Assembly: GCF_024648885.1 (NCBI RefSeq)
Contig: NZ_JANBBF010000010.1
Span: 682,001-746,000, forward strand
Source: Prauserella salsuginis
Lineage (GTDB): Bacteria > Actinomycetota > Actinomycetes > Mycobacteriales > Pseudonocardiaceae
DNA: 64,000 nt
Direction of reading: 5' to 3'
Of the stretch, positions 47,376 to 56,307 are shown piece after piece. The notes beneath the pieces were generated by a model. It saw nothing but the letters and a program-made list of their open reading frames with translations, did no database searches and was not told the origin of the DNA. Position 1 is the first letter of the stretch. Every line of letters begins with the position of its first letter. Both the position numbers and the translations under genes were made by a program.

Positions 47376-50353
47376 GCGGCCTGCCTGACGCGTTCGGCCT
47401 GGACCGGCTGCGCGCCGCCGTCCTGCGTGCCTGGGAGGATTCGCCGACCAGGCTGACCGAGGACACCAACGCCGAACGCGACCTGCGTGCCGGCGGGTAT
47501 CGCGACCGGCTGCTGGTCGAACTCGCCCAGAACGCCGCGGACGCCGCCGCGCTGGCCGGGCGGCCGGGACACCTGCGCGTGGCGGTGACGGGCGGCGAAC
47601 TGCGCGTGGCGAACACGGGCGCGCTGCTCGACGAGGCGGGCGTGGCCGCGCTGGCTTCGCTGCGGGCTTCGGCCAAACCGGCCGGCACGGTCGGCCGGTT
47701 CGGGGTCGGCTTCGCCGCGGTGCTGGCGGTGACGTCGGAGCCGCGCATCGTCTCGAGCACCGGTGGTGTGGTGTTCTCCGAGCAGCGCACGAAGGCCGAG
47801 GCAGGCGCCGATGACGTGCCGGTGTTGCGGCTGCCGTGGCCACCCGGCGTCGACGAACCTCCCGTTCCCGACGGATTCGACACCGAGGTGCGGTTGCCGC
47901 TGACGGTGCCTGCCGGCGACGTGCTGGCCGCGATCACCGCCGAGGTGCCGGATCTGCTGCTGGCGTTGCCGTGGCTGGCGCGCGTGGACGTCGACGGCCG
48001 CACCTGGACGCGATCGGAGGCGGAGGCAGACGCCGGAGGTGGCGTCGTCACGTTGTCGACGCCGGAGGGAACGGCGCGGTGGCTGACGCACGCCGAGGAC
48101 GGCGTGGTGTGGGCGCTGCCGGTCGACGACGCCGACGCGGGCACGCCGGTGCCGCGCACCGAGGACGTGCTGCACACGCCGACGCCGACGGACGAGCGGT
48201 TGTCGCTGCCCGCGCGGCTGTTCGCGCCCGTGCCGGTCGAGCCGTCGCGCAGGCGCGTGCTGACCGGTGAGGCGGCCCGGCCGGTGCTCGCCGCCGCGGC
48301 CCGGATCTATCCGGGGTTGGCACGTCGCCTGGAGTCCGCGCACCGGTCGATGGCCGTACCCGAGGCACGCTTTCCGCTGTCCGAAGTGGACGCCGAGCTC
48401 CGTGACCTCGTGATCGCGGAACTGTCCGAACAGGATTGGCTACCGGCCGTCGCGGGCGGCGAGGTCGCAGGCGGGCGGGCCCGCGTGTTGCCGGTGGATG
48501 CGCCGGAGCTGGTCGGGCTGCTCGCCGACGTGGTCCCCGGCCTGGCCGTCGCGTGCGGGCCCGGTGCGGCCCGGCTGCTCGAGACGGTGGGTGCGCGCGC
48601 GATCGGCGTCGCCGAGGTCGCCGAGGCGCTCACCGGGATCGACCGGACTCCGGCCTGGTGGCACGGGCTCTACGACGCGTTGCTCGCCGCCGTCGAGCGG
48701 CGCGAGATCGACCCCGCCGAGCTGGGCGGGATCCCGGTTCCGCTCGCCGACGGCCGCACCGTCCCGGGGCCGCGCGGTGCGCTGCTGCCGGATCCCGCAC
48801 TGGCGGATTCCGGCCTGGACGACATCGGCGGACTCGACGTCGTCGGGCTGCACCTGGTGCACCCCGAGGCGGCGCATCCGCTGCTCGAACGCCTCGGTGC
48901 CGACCGCGCCGGCCCCGCGGAGCTGCTGGCGTCGCCTGCGCTGCGGGAGGCCGTGGAACGCAGCGTCGAGGACGCCGTCTCCGGCGTGGACGTCCGGCCG
49001 TTCGTCGACGCGGTGCTGCGGCTCTCCGGTCATGGCGACGCGGCCGAACTGGGAGCCCTGGCGCTGCCCGCACGGTCCGGGTGGCGCAGGGCCGACGAAC
49101 TGGTGCTGCCCGGAGCACCGGTACTCGAGGTGTTCGACCCGGAAGCCGTGGGCGAGGACGGCGCACTCGACGTGCTCGACGAGACCTTCGCCGGATTCCA
49201 CGACCCGGCCGCGCTCACCGTGCTCGGGGTGCTCGACTCGTTCGCGCTGGTCACCGACGACGAGCCGGCCGAAGCCGACCACGAGCTGCCCGACGAGGCC
49301 GCGTGGTGGGAGGCGGTCGCACCGGCGCGGGTGTATGCGGTGCGCGATCTCGACCTCGTCGCCGACGACGCCTGGCCCGCGGCGATCCGGCTGCTGGCGC
49401 AGCGGCCGGAGACGTGGCGTGCGTTGACCGAACCCGGCGGGCACACGCCGTGGTGGCTCGCGCGGTTCGCGCTGCTCGGCGGGCGCGCCCCGATGGACTG
49501 GCGGATGCCCGCGGCCCACGACCTCGCCGGACTGTTCGACCCGGTGCCCGACGTCGGCCTGTCGCCGGAGCAGCTTGCCGTCGTCGGCGTCCGCGGCGGG
49601 CTGCCGGATGCCTCCACTGTGGACTCCGACGACGTCGCGGACCTGTGCGACCGGCTGGCCGATCCCGACCGGTCGGTGCCGCTCGGGCTGACGCTGCGGG
49701 TCCATCGGCTGGTGGGCGAGCACCGGCCGGTGGCGACCGGCCACGTCGAGCCGCCGGACCGGGTGCGCACGCTCGATGGCGCGGTCGCCGACGCCGAGGA
49801 CGTCGTCGTGCTGGACGGGCCGTGGTTGCTCGGTGCGGCTGCTCCCTCCCGGTTCGTGGCGTGCGCAACCGCCGGCACCCCCGGCCGTCGGGCCGGCGGG
49901 ACCGGTGGTGGTTCCGATGCGGGCATTCCCGATACCGGCCCGGTGGCCGCGTTGGCCGAGGCGTTCGACCTGCCGCTCGCCACCGGCGTGATCGACGTCG
50001 ATGTGAGCAGCGAGGGCGAGTTCGCGGCGTGGCCGGAACTGCCCGCCGTCGTCGAGGTCGCCGAGCTGCTGGGCGTGGCACTGCCGGAGGGAGGCGTCGT
50101 CGTGCACGATCACCTCACGGTGGCCGGTGCCGACGTCGGTGGGAACGACGTGGCCGTTCCGTGGTGGTGCCGCCCCGATCCGCACGGCGGGCCGGCCGGC
50201 GGTGCCGGTCCTGCCGAAACCGGGGTGCTGCACGCGACGGACACGTCCGACGGTCTGGCCAGGGCGTTTGCCTGGGCGGCCGGACTGTGGTCACGCCGGT
50301 GGGAGATCGCCGCGCTGCTCGACGATCCGGACCCGAGGACGCTGCTCGGCTGA
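47372..50353 (+). CDS. sacsin/Hsp90-like GHKL ATPase-domain protein
   Basis: This 993-residue protein has an N-terminal Hsp90/sacsin-type ATP-binding domain. The N box is in YRDRLLVELAQNAADAAAL, the G1 region in LRVANTGALLDEAGVAALASL and the G2 region in VGRFGVGFAAVLAV. The remaining 800 residues have alternating hydrophobic and acidic segments but no domain I recognise. In actinobacteria such proteins are labelled sacsin N-terminal ATP-binding-like or Hsp90-like; a chaperone or effector role is inferred only from the ATPase fold. GTG 47372 overlaps the DUF3027 stop. It is followed by a terminator hairpin. Confidence 0.87.
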   Translation: MSGLPDAFGLDRLRAAVLRAWEDSPTRLTEDTNAERDLRAGGYRDRLLVELAQNAADAAALAGRPGHLRVAVTGGELRVANTGALLDEAGVAALASLRASAKPAGTVGRFGVGFAAVLAVTSEPRIVSSTGGVVFSEQRTKAEAGADDVPVLRLPWPPGVDEPPVPDGFDTEVRLPLTVPAGDVLAAITAEVPDLLLALPWLARVDVDGRTWTRSEAEADAGGGVVTLSTPEGTARWLTHAEDGVVWALPVDDADAGTPVPRTEDVLHTPTPTDERLSLPARLFAPVPVEPSRRRVLTGEAARPVLAAAARIYPGLARRLESAHRSMAVPEARFPLSEVDAELRDLVIAELSEQDWLPAVAGGEVAGGRARVLPVDAPELVGLLADVVPGLAVACGPGAARLLETVGARAIGVAEVAEALTGIDRTPAWWHGLYDALLAAVERREIDPAELGGIPVPLADGRTVPGPRGALLPDPALADSGLDDIGGLDVVGLHLVHPEAAHPLLERLGADRAGPAELLASPALREAVERSVEDAVSGVDVRPFVDAVLRLSGHGDAAELGALALPARSGWRRADELVLPGAPVLEVFDPEAVGEDGALDVLDETFAGFHDPAALTVLGVLDSFALVTDDEPAEADHELPDEAAWWEAVAPARVYAVRDLDLVADDAWPAAIRLLAQRPETWRALTEPGGHTPWWLARFALLGGRAPMDWRMPAAHDLAGLFDPVPDVGLSPEQLAVVGVRGGLPDASTVDSDDVADLCDRLADPDRSVPLGLTLRVHRLVGEHRPVATGHVEPPDRVRTLDGAVADAEDVVVLDGPWLLGAAAPSRFVACATAGTPGRRAGGTGGGSDAGIPDTGPVAALAEAFDLPLATGVIDVDVSSEGEFAAWPELPAVVEVAELLGVALPEGGVVVHDHLTVAGADVGGNDVAVPWWCRPDPHGGPAGGAGPAETGVLHATDTSDGLARAFAWAAGLWSRRWEIAALLDDPDPRTLLG

Positions 50354-50466
50354 CGGCGGTCCGCCCCGCCTCGAGCCGATACCTGTCGATCGATATCTGT
50401 CGGCGGGGGACGTGCCGGCCGGGCGGAGAGCCGGTTGCGGGGCCGGCGGGAATCGTCACGATGAAG

Positions 50467-50505
50467 GGCGGGCCCCGAACGAGGGGGAGGTGTGCGGGGC
50501 CCGCC
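50467..50505. terminator. hairpin terminator between sacsin-like gene and DUF2530 gene
   Basis: Perfect 11-bp arms (50467-50477 and 50495-50505) lie between two convergent genes in a 298-bp gap that otherwise shows no gene. Confidence 0.82.
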
Positions 50506-50651
50506 GACATCCAGGGTACGGAGTGGGCGGCGGTTCTGTCCCGTGGTCTAGATCAGGTGTTGCCGACTCGTGTTCTCCCGCTCGACCGGCGGATCCACAG
50601 GCTCGCGGCAGCGGTCCACATGGTGGTTCGGACGGCGGTGGCGGCGGGGCG

Positions 50652-50924
50652 TCAGAGGTTGCGCTGGGCTCCGCGGGAGCCGTGCCGTGAGGCCGCCGTC
50701 TGCCATGCAATGATGCCGAAGCCGACGCACCCCAGCCCCCCACCGGCCAGCGCTGTCCAGGTCCATGTGCTGTCGGCGCCGGTGACGAGCAGGACGACCA
50801 GGGCGACGAGCCATGCCGTCGTGCCCACGATCACCGGTGCCCACAGTCCGACGACGGGTTTGGGCAGTGCAGGAACCGGGCGAAACGGTCCTGTAACCCC
50901 TCGGGTCTTGCCGGGTGTGTCCAC
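50652..50924 (-). CDS. DUF2530 membrane protein, Rv0879c-like
   Basis: This 90-residue protein has two hydrophobic helices (VGLWAPVIVGTTAWLVALVVLLVTG and WTWTALAGGGLGCVGFGIIAWQ) and a basic C-terminus, as in DUF2530. The function is unknown. It starts at GTG 50924, divergent from the purine permease gene with 46 bp between. Its homologue lies next to the MarR gene in M. tuberculosis (from memory). Confidence 0.85.
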   Translation of the reverse strand: MDTPGKTRGVTGPFRPVPALPKPVVGLWAPVIVGTTAWLVALVVLLVTGADSTWTWTALAGGGLGCVGFGIIAWQTAASRHGSRGAQRNL

Positions 50925-50970
50925 GTGGGACAGGCTACCGCTGCCGTTGTCGAAGCGAGGTGGGTGACGA

Positions 50971-52431
50971 ATGGCTCAGGAGAGCACCGAGCAGGGCCAG
51001 GAGGGGTCGAAGGGCGGGCTCGACCGGTACTTCAAGGTCAGCGAACGGGGCTCGTCGGTGGCCCGCGAGGTGCGCGGTGGCCTCGTCACCTTCGTCGCGA
51101 TGGCCTACATCATCGTGCTGAACCCGCTGATCCTCGGCAGCTTCGCGCCGGACGATCCGGCGGCGAAGACCGACGCGACGGGCGCCATCCTGGGAGTCCC
51201 GCAGGTCGCGGCGGTCACGGCGCTGGTCGCGGGTGTGATGACCATCCTGATGGGCCTGGTCGCGAACTTCCCGTTCGCGCTCGCCGCGGGGCTGGGCATC
51301 AACGCCCTCGTCGCCTACACGATCGCGCCGCAGATGAGCTGGGGCGCCGCGATGGGCCTCGTACTGGTCAACGGCATCATCGTGCTCATCCTCGTGCTCA
51401 CGGGCGTGCGCACGATCATCTTCAAGGCGGTTCCCGCGGCGCTGAAGGCGGCGATCGCCGTCGGCATCGGCCTGTTCATCTCGCTGATCGGCCTGGTCGA
51501 CGCCGGGTTCGTCACGCAGGGCGACGGCACCCCGGTTCAGCTCGGCGTCGCCGGTTCGATCGCGACGTGGCCGACAGTGGTGTTCGTCGTGACGCTGTTG
51601 GTCATGGCCATCCTCGTGGCGCGCGGGGTCAAGGGCGGCATCCTCATCGGTGTCGTGGTCGGCACCGTGATCTCCCTGGTGGTCGAGGCGATCGTGGGCG
51701 CGGGCCCTTCGGGCCCGGACAACCCGACGGGCTGGGCCTACGGCTATCCGGCGCTGCCGGACAGCGTGTTCGGCGTGCCGGACCTGTCGTTGCTGGGCAG
51801 CGTCAACTTCGACGCGTGGGTGCAGATCCCCGCGATCTCGGCGGCGTTGCTGGTGTTCAGCCTCGTGCTGACCGACTTCTTCGACACGATCGGCACGATG
51901 ACCGGCCTCGGCAGGCAGGCCGGCCTCGAGAAGAACGGCAAGCTGCCGAACACGAGCAAGGCGCTGTTCGTCGACTCGCTCGGCGCGATCGCCGGTGGTG
52001 CCGGTTCGGCGAGCTCGAACACGGTGTACGTCGAGTCGGCGGCCGGTATCGCGGAGGGTGCGCGTACGGGCCTGGCGAACCTCGTGACGGGCGGCCTGTT
52101 CCTCGTCGCGATGTTCTTCACCCCGCTCTACGAGATCGTCCCGATCGAGGCGGCGGCGCCCGCGCTGGTCATCGTGGGTGCGCTGATGATCAGGCAGGTC
52201 GCCGACATCGACTTCTCGGACCTGACGGTCGCGCTGCCCGCGTTCCTGACGATCGTGGTCATGCCGTTCACGTATTCGATCACCAACGGCATCGGCGCGG
52301 GGTTCGTCAGCTACGCCGTGCTGCAAGCCGCCACGGGCAAGGCCCGCAACGTGCACCCGCTGATGTGGGTCGTCGCCGTCGCGTTCGTCATCTACTTCGG
52401 GATCGGGCCGCTCCAGGCGTTGTTCGCCTGA
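50971..52431 (+). CDS. NCS2 family purine/xanthine-uracil type permease
   Basis: This nucleobase permease of 486 residues has about 12-14 helices and belongs to the AzgA/GhxP/PbuG branch that takes up adenine, guanine or hypoxanthine with protons. It has a soluble start (LDRYFKVSERGSSVAREVRGGLVTFVAMAYIIVLNP). The family motifs are AAGLGINALVAYTI and LVLTDFFDTIGTMTGLGRQAG with SSNTVYVESAAGIAEGARTGL, which line the substrate site. Among purines the sequence does not decide. ATG 50971 is used. It is monocistronic between DUF2530 and the MarR gene. Confidence 0.92.
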   Translation: MAQESTEQGQEGSKGGLDRYFKVSERGSSVAREVRGGLVTFVAMAYIIVLNPLILGSFAPDDPAAKTDATGAILGVPQVAAVTALVAGVMTILMGLVANFPFALAAGLGINALVAYTIAPQMSWGAAMGLVLVNGIIVLILVLTGVRTIIFKAVPAALKAAIAVGIGLFISLIGLVDAGFVTQGDGTPVQLGVAGSIATWPTVVFVVTLLVMAILVARGVKGGILIGVVVGTVISLVVEAIVGAGPSGPDNPTGWAYGYPALPDSVFGVPDLSLLGSVNFDAWVQIPAISAALLVFSLVLTDFFDTIGTMTGLGRQAGLEKNGKLPNTSKALFVDSLGAIAGGAGSASSNTVYVESAAGIAEGARTGLANLVTGGLFLVAMFFTPLYEIVPIEAAAPALVIVGALMIRQVADIDFSDLTVALPAFLTIVVMPFTYSITNGIGAGFVSYAVLQAATGKARNVHPLMWVVAVAFVIYFGIGPLQALFA

Positions 52432-52525
52432 TCTCTCACCCGCCTCAGCGGATCTCGTGCTGTGGGTGTCACCGATTCGGGTGTCGCCCACAGCACCATC
52501 TGTGCTGGTCGAAGAGGTCGTAAGC

Positions 52526-52531
52526 TAAACT
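52526..52531 (+). promoter_or_regulatory. -10 element of a leaderless marR promoter
   Basis: TAAACT ends six bases before the GTG at 52538, and no ribosome-binding sequence is present. The region is AT-rich for this genome. The spacing fits a leaderless transcript. Confidence 0.5.
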
Positions 52532-52537
52532 AATCAA

Positions 52538-53017
52538 GTGTCCGATCCTGCAGACGGTCTGACCGCATCCGTTCCGGCGGAACCCGGCGGCCGGTCCGAG
52601 CACCCTTCGCTGGCGAGCCGGTTGCGGCTCTCGGTGGTGCGGCTCAACCGCAGGCTCCGGGCACAGCGGACCGACACCGACCTGTCGTTGACCCAGGTGG
52701 CCGCGCTGTCGACGCTCCACAAGCACGGCGCGATGACACCGGGCCGGCTCGCCGCGCACGAAGGCGTTCAACCGCCCTCGATGACGCGGGTGATCGCTGC
52801 GCTCGAACTGGTCGGCTATGTCGAACGGGCTCCGCATCCGACCGATGGCAGGCAGGCCATCGTCGCGATCACGGAGTCGGGTACGGCCTACGTCCACGAA
52901 AGCATCTCGGTTCGTGAGGCGTGGCTGGACGAACGGTTGCAGGAACTGAGCGGCGAGGAGCGCGAAGTGCTCTCCAGAGCCGCCTCGATCATCGAACGCA
53001 TGGCTGGCCACAGCTGA
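52538..53017 (+). CDS. MarR family transcriptional regulator, Rv0880-like
   Basis: This 159-residue protein has a MarR winged helix: DLSLTQVAALSTLHKHGAMTPGRLAAHEGVQPPSMTRVIAALELVGYVERAPHPTDGRQAIVAITESG. The C-terminal helix dimerises. Such regulators usually repress themselves and a neighbouring efflux gene; the MFS exporter gene 40 bases downstream is the obvious target. The start is GTG 52538, probably leaderless. Confidence 0.92.
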   Translation: MSDPADGLTASVPAEPGGRSEHPSLASRLRLSVVRLNRRLRAQRTDTDLSLTQVAALSTLHKHGAMTPGRLAAHEGVQPPSMTRVIAALELVGYVERAPHPTDGRQAIVAITESGTAYVHESISVREAWLDERLQELSGEEREVLSRAASIIERMAGHS

Positions 53018-53057
53018 GGAGGCGTGCGGCCCGCCTGCCAGGAGGCGACAACCCGGC

Positions 53058-54368
53058 GTGACACTCACGGATAGCGACACCCAGTCCCGGCCGACCGCTG
53101 ACGCTATTCCGCGATCCCGCCGAAAGTCCCCACCTGGCATGTTCGCGTCGCTGCGCGTGCGCAACTACCGGCTGTTCTTCGCGGGCCAGGTCGTGTCCAA
53201 CATCGGCACCTGGATGCAGCGCACCGCCCAGGACTGGTTGGTGTTCACGCTCAGCGGCAACGACCCGGTGGCACTCGGCGTCGCCGTCGCGCTGCAGTTC
53301 CTGCCGACGCTGCTGTTGTCGCTGTGGGCTGGCGTGCTGGCCGACCGGGTCGACAAGCGCAAGCTGCTGTTCACGATTCAGGCGGGCATCCTCGTGCAGG
53401 CGGCCGTGCTCGGTGGGCTCGCCGTGAGTGGTGCGGTCGAGCTGTGGCACGTGTACCTGCTGTGTTTCATCCTCGGCACGTTGTCGGCGCTCGAGGTGCC
53501 GACGCGGCAGTCGTTCGTCGCCGAGCTGGTCGGCAACGACCAGGTGGCGAACGCCGTCGCACTCAACTCGTCGATCTTCAACATGGCCCGCATCGTCGGG
53601 CCCGCGATCGCCGGGCTGGCGATCGTCGCGATCGGCGAGGGCTGGCTCTTCATCGGCAACGCCGTGTCGACCCTCGCCGTGCTCGCGGGTATCGCGGCGA
53701 TGCGCCCCGGCGAGCTGTACCGAGGGAAGGCGGTCGCGCGGGCCAAGGGGCAGCTGCGTGAGGGGCTGCGGTACGTGCGCGGCAGGCCGGATCTGATGGC
53801 GATCATGCTGCTGATGATGTTCGTCAGCACGTTCGCCATCACTTTCTTCACCTCGCTCGCCGTCGTCGCGGGCAACGTGTTCGGCACGGAGGCCGACGGT
53901 TACGGCATGCTGTCGACGCTGCTGGCAGTGGGAACGTTCGCGGGGGCGTTGCTGTCGGCGCGGCGCGGGAGCAAAGGCAAGCCGACGATGCGGCTGTTGC
54001 TGGGGGCGGCGATGGCCCTCGGTGTGCTCGAGGTGGCGACGGCGTTCATGCCGACCTACCTGGCGTTCGGCCTGGCGCTCGTGCCGCTGGGGCTCGCGAC
54101 GATCACGTTCCTCAACACCGCGAACACGTTGGTGCAGACATCGGTCAGCCCGCAGATGCGTGGCCGGGTGATGGGCCTGTACGTGCTGATGGTGATGGGT
54201 GGCAACCCGATCGGTGGGCTGCTGACCGGCTGGATGGCGGAGACGTTCGGTGGGCGCTCGCCGTTCTACATCGGTGGTGCGGTCGCGATGCTGGCCACGG
54301 CGGTCTGTGCCCTGGCGCTGACGAAGACGCGCGGCGGCCACTTGCGCGAGGCGCTGAGGTTAGGCTAA
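53058..54368 (+). CDS. MFS transporter, DHA3/EntS-like exporter
   Basis: This 436-residue transporter has about 12 helices. The start MFASLRVRNYRLFFAGQVVSNIGTWMQRTAQDWLVF and the inter-helix motif GVLADRVDKRKLL are typical of the DHA3 group, which includes macrolide and enterobactin exporters. It forms a unit with the MarR gene 40 bases upstream, so drug or metabolite efflux is likely. GTG 53058 has GGAGG 12 bases upstream. Its final codons overlap an iron box (54354-54374), which cannot be part of its own promoter. Confidence 0.9.
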   Translation: MTLTDSDTQSRPTADAIPRSRRKSPPGMFASLRVRNYRLFFAGQVVSNIGTWMQRTAQDWLVFTLSGNDPVALGVAVALQFLPTLLLSLWAGVLADRVDKRKLLFTIQAGILVQAAVLGGLAVSGAVELWHVYLLCFILGTLSALEVPTRQSFVAELVGNDQVANAVALNSSIFNMARIVGPAIAGLAIVAIGEGWLFIGNAVSTLAVLAGIAAMRPGELYRGKAVARAKGQLREGLRYVRGRPDLMAIMLLMMFVSTFAITFFTSLAVVAGNVFGTEADGYGMLSTLLAVGTFAGALLSARRGSKGKPTMRLLLGAAMALGVLEVATAFMPTYLAFGLALVPLGLATITFLNTANTLVQTSVSPQMRGRVMGLYVLMVMGGNPIGGLLTGWMAETFGGRSPFYIGGAVAMLATAVCALALTKTRGGHLREALRLG

Positions 54369-54371
54369 CCT
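54342..54371 (+). promoter_or_regulatory. candidate promoter overlapping the iron box
   Basis: TTGCGC (54342-54347) and TAACCT (54366-54371) are separated by 18 bases on the plus strand. The -10 lies inside the iron box, as usual for DtxR/IdeR-repressed promoters. Start of transcription would be near 54378. Confidence 0.5.
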
Positions 54372-54374
54372 CAG
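54354..54374. promoter_or_regulatory. DtxR/IdeR-type iron box
   Basis: The arms CTGAGGTTAG and CTAACCTCAG are perfect inverted repeats around one base. The inner 19 bases match the consensus TTAGGTTAGGCTAACCTAA at 17 positions. It overlaps the stop codon of the MFS gene, an unusual place, and no annotated protein gene follows on the plus strand before a strong hairpin. Confidence 0.8.
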
Positions 54375-54377
54375 ACT

Positions 54378-54462
54378 CGTCGCTTCGTGGTGGGAGCGGC
54401 AGTCAGTTCGGGAACGGACGGGGTCCTGGCCGCTGGAACCGGCCAGGGCCCCGTTCCCGTAT
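54378..54462 (+). ncRNA. candidate iron-regulated small RNA
   Basis: The iron-box promoter would start a transcript near 54378 that runs into the strong hairpin at 54409-54459, giving a molecule of about 85 bases without a reading frame. Mycobacteria have an IdeR-controlled small RNA (MrsI) of comparable logic. The existence of this transcript is inference from promoter, operator and terminator positions. Confidence 0.4.
54409..54459. terminator. strong hairpin after MFS gene and iron box
   Basis: Arms 54409-54432 and 54440-54459 pair over about 20 bp with a small bulge in the left arm and a seven-base loop. It may end the MFS transcript, the proposed small RNA, or both. Confidence 0.8.
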
Positions 54463-54636
54463 GCGGCACTGTACCGGTGAACGCTCCGACCGCCCCAAGT
54501 CCTCTCCGCGCCTCCCCGGCTTCGCCAGCGGGATCGCGACTGATGCCGACAGCCGCCCGTCTCCCGCCACCACCCAACCGGACGCGCTCCGCGAGACAGC
54601 TCCGACCCAATGCCGACAGGCGCCCACTGACGACGA

Positions 54637-54671
54637 AGGCCCCGCACCGGAACGGATCCGATGCGGGGCCT
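54637..54671. terminator. hairpin terminator of the superoxide dismutase gene
   Basis: Ten-base perfect arms (54637-54646 and 54662-54671) lie 40 bases beyond the sod stop on the minus strand. Confidence 0.8.
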
Positions 54672-54710
54672 CCGCGGTTTGCTCGAACTGACCTCGTCAG
54701 GTTCGGCGCC

Positions 54711-55334
54711 TCAGGCCTGCAGCAGGCCGTTGCGGCCGGCCTTCGCGTCCTCGAAGCGCTTGCCGATCTCCGCCCAGTCGAAGACGTTCCACAGGGCGTT
54801 GACGTAGTCCGGCTTGACGTTCTTGTACTGCAGGTAGAACGCGTGCTCCCACACGTCGACCAGCAGGATCGGAACCGTCGGCAGGATCAGGTTGTTGTGG
54901 TGGTCGCGCAGCTGCTGCGTGATCAACGTCTTGCCGATCGGGTCCCAGGACAGCGCGCCCCAGCCGTTGCCCTGGATCGTGGTGCAGACCGCCGTGAACT
55001 GCGCCTTGAACTTGTCGAAGGAGCCGAACGCGTCGTCGATCGCGGCCGCCAGCTCACCGGTCGGCTTGTCGCCGCCGTTCGGGGACAGGATCTTCCACCA
55101 CACGACGTGGTTGGCGTGGCCCGCGAGGTTGAACGCGAGCGTGGTCTCGAGGCCGACGATCGAGCCGAAGTCGTTCGCGTCCCGCGCGGCGGCGAGCTTC
55201 TCCAACGTTTGGTTCGCACCGTTGACGTAGGTCTGGTGGTGCTTGCTGTGGTGCAGCTCGTTGATCTCGCCCGAGATGTGCGGCTCGAGTGCGCCGTAGT
55301 CGTAATCGAGGTCGGGAAGCTCGTACGTGGGCAT
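54711..55334 (-). CDS. superoxide dismutase, Fe/Mn family
   Basis: This 207-residue enzyme dismutates superoxide. It starts [33 protein letters not shown], with metal ligand His28. The other ligands are in [12 protein letters not shown] (His) and [13 protein letters not shown] (Asp and His). It closely resembles the actinobacterial SodA type. The ATG at 55334 follows AAGGAGGG; there is no signal peptide. It is monocistronic, ending in the hairpin at 54637. The metal cannot be decided by eye. An iron box lies beyond its terminator, more than 300 bases from its 3' end, so it is not its promoter. Confidence 0.96.
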   Translation of the reverse strand: MPTYELPDLDYDYGALEPHISGEINELHHSKHHQTYVNGANQTLEKLAAARDANDFGSIVGLETTLAFNLAGHANHVVWWKILSPNGGDKPTGELAAAIDDAFGSFDKFKAQFTAVCTTIQGNGWGALSWDPIGKTLITQQLRDHHNNLILPTVPILLVDVWEHAFYLQYKNVKPDYVNALWNVFDWAEIGKRFEDAKAGRNGLLQA

Positions 55335-55568
55335 GAGCCCTCCTTCGTCCTTGAGGTCGCTTGCGCGGTTCGTCTCGTGTGCCAACCTAGTCGTCGCCGC
55401 GGAGGCTTGCTAACCGGGTGGGCGCGAGTTGACCTTGCTCCCTCGACCTCACTGGAGGTCAACGAGGTGTCAGATGGGTCACGCCGAGTTGCTGTCCCTC
55501 GAGTCGGTGATCGACGGCCGTGAATCGTCGCCCAGACCGGTGCCGCCCACCGGCACCGTGTCCGGTGC

Positions 55569-56267
55569 TCACGCCGCGCGGTGGGTCTCCACGGTCTCCG
55601 CCAGGTCGTCGAGCACGGCGATGTTCAGCTCGAACGCCCGCTGCGCCTCGGCCATGATCCGCCCGTGTTCGGCCTCGTCCCACGGCGCGTCGTCCAGCAG
55701 AGCCCGGTACCGGGCGCGGAACGCCGAGGGGCTGCCGAGCGCCGCGAAGTCGTAGAACCGCGCGCCGGGACCGGTGACGCCGTACGTGCGCTCCAGCAGC
55801 TTGCCGACAACCTGGCCGCCCGCGAGATCGCCCAGATAGCGCGTGTAGTGGTGCGCGACGAATCCGCCGGCCCAGTCGTAGGCGACCTCGCGCAGCCGTT
55901 CGACGTAGGCGCTCGTGGCGGGCGTGGGCTCGATGCGATCACGCCAGCCGGGGCCCGCGAGCCGTTCCAGGTCCACCACGAGGGCCTGTGTGCGGTGCAG
56001 TTCCGGGATGACGAACGGCGCTCCGACCGCGTCGCCGGTCATCGCGTCGGCGGCGTCCTCGAGCGTCGAGTAGATGAAGTAGTACTGCTCCGCCAGCCGC
56101 GTGTAGCCCTCGAGCGTCAACCGCCCGTCCAGCAGGGCGTTCATATAACGGGAGTGGTGCGCGCGGTCGTGCACCTCGCGGGTCGAATGCCGCAGGGCTT
56201 GCGAGAAGGGCTCCTCCGCCTGCGACTCGGTCTCCGGCTGGCCGGGGTGGACTGCCTGGTCGGTCAC
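55569..56267 (-). CDS. biliverdin-producing heme oxygenase
   Basis: The enzyme cleaves heme to biliverdin, carbon monoxide and iron. It has 232 residues and resembles HmuO of Corynebacterium. The proximal heme ligand is His33 in STREVHDRAHHSRYM. The distal helix with flexible glycines is HYTRYLGDLAGGQVVGKLL. GTG 56267 follows GGGAGG. It lies 40 bases behind the TetR gene on the same strand and is probably cotranscribed with it. The role is iron acquisition from heme or heme detoxification. Confidence 0.95.
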   Translation of the reverse strand: MTDQAVHPGQPETESQAEEPFSQALRHSTREVHDRAHHSRYMNALLDGRLTLEGYTRLAEQYYFIYSTLEDAADAMTGDAVGAPFVIPELHRTQALVVDLERLAGPGWRDRIEPTPATSAYVERLREVAYDWAGGFVAHHYTRYLGDLAGGQVVGKLLERTYGVTGPGARFYDFAALGSPSAFRARYRALLDDAPWDEAEHGRIMAEAQRAFELNIAVLDDLAETVETHRAA

Positions 56268-56307
56268 GACGCCTCCCGCGCTTTCTGACAGCGTGTCAGA
56301 AACGAGC

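Noticed and set aside
47372-50353. Assignment of the sacsin-like ATPase as an anti-phage defence protein
   Set aside because: GHKL ATPase folds occur in several roles and the gene sits in a conserved housekeeping order with DUF3027; no nuclease or other effector domain accompanies it.
48436-50967. 843-codon plus-strand open frame overlapping the sacsin-like gene in another frame
   Set aside because: Arg/Gly/Ala-rich frame-shifted shadow; the overlapping frame has the ATPase motifs and a coupled start.
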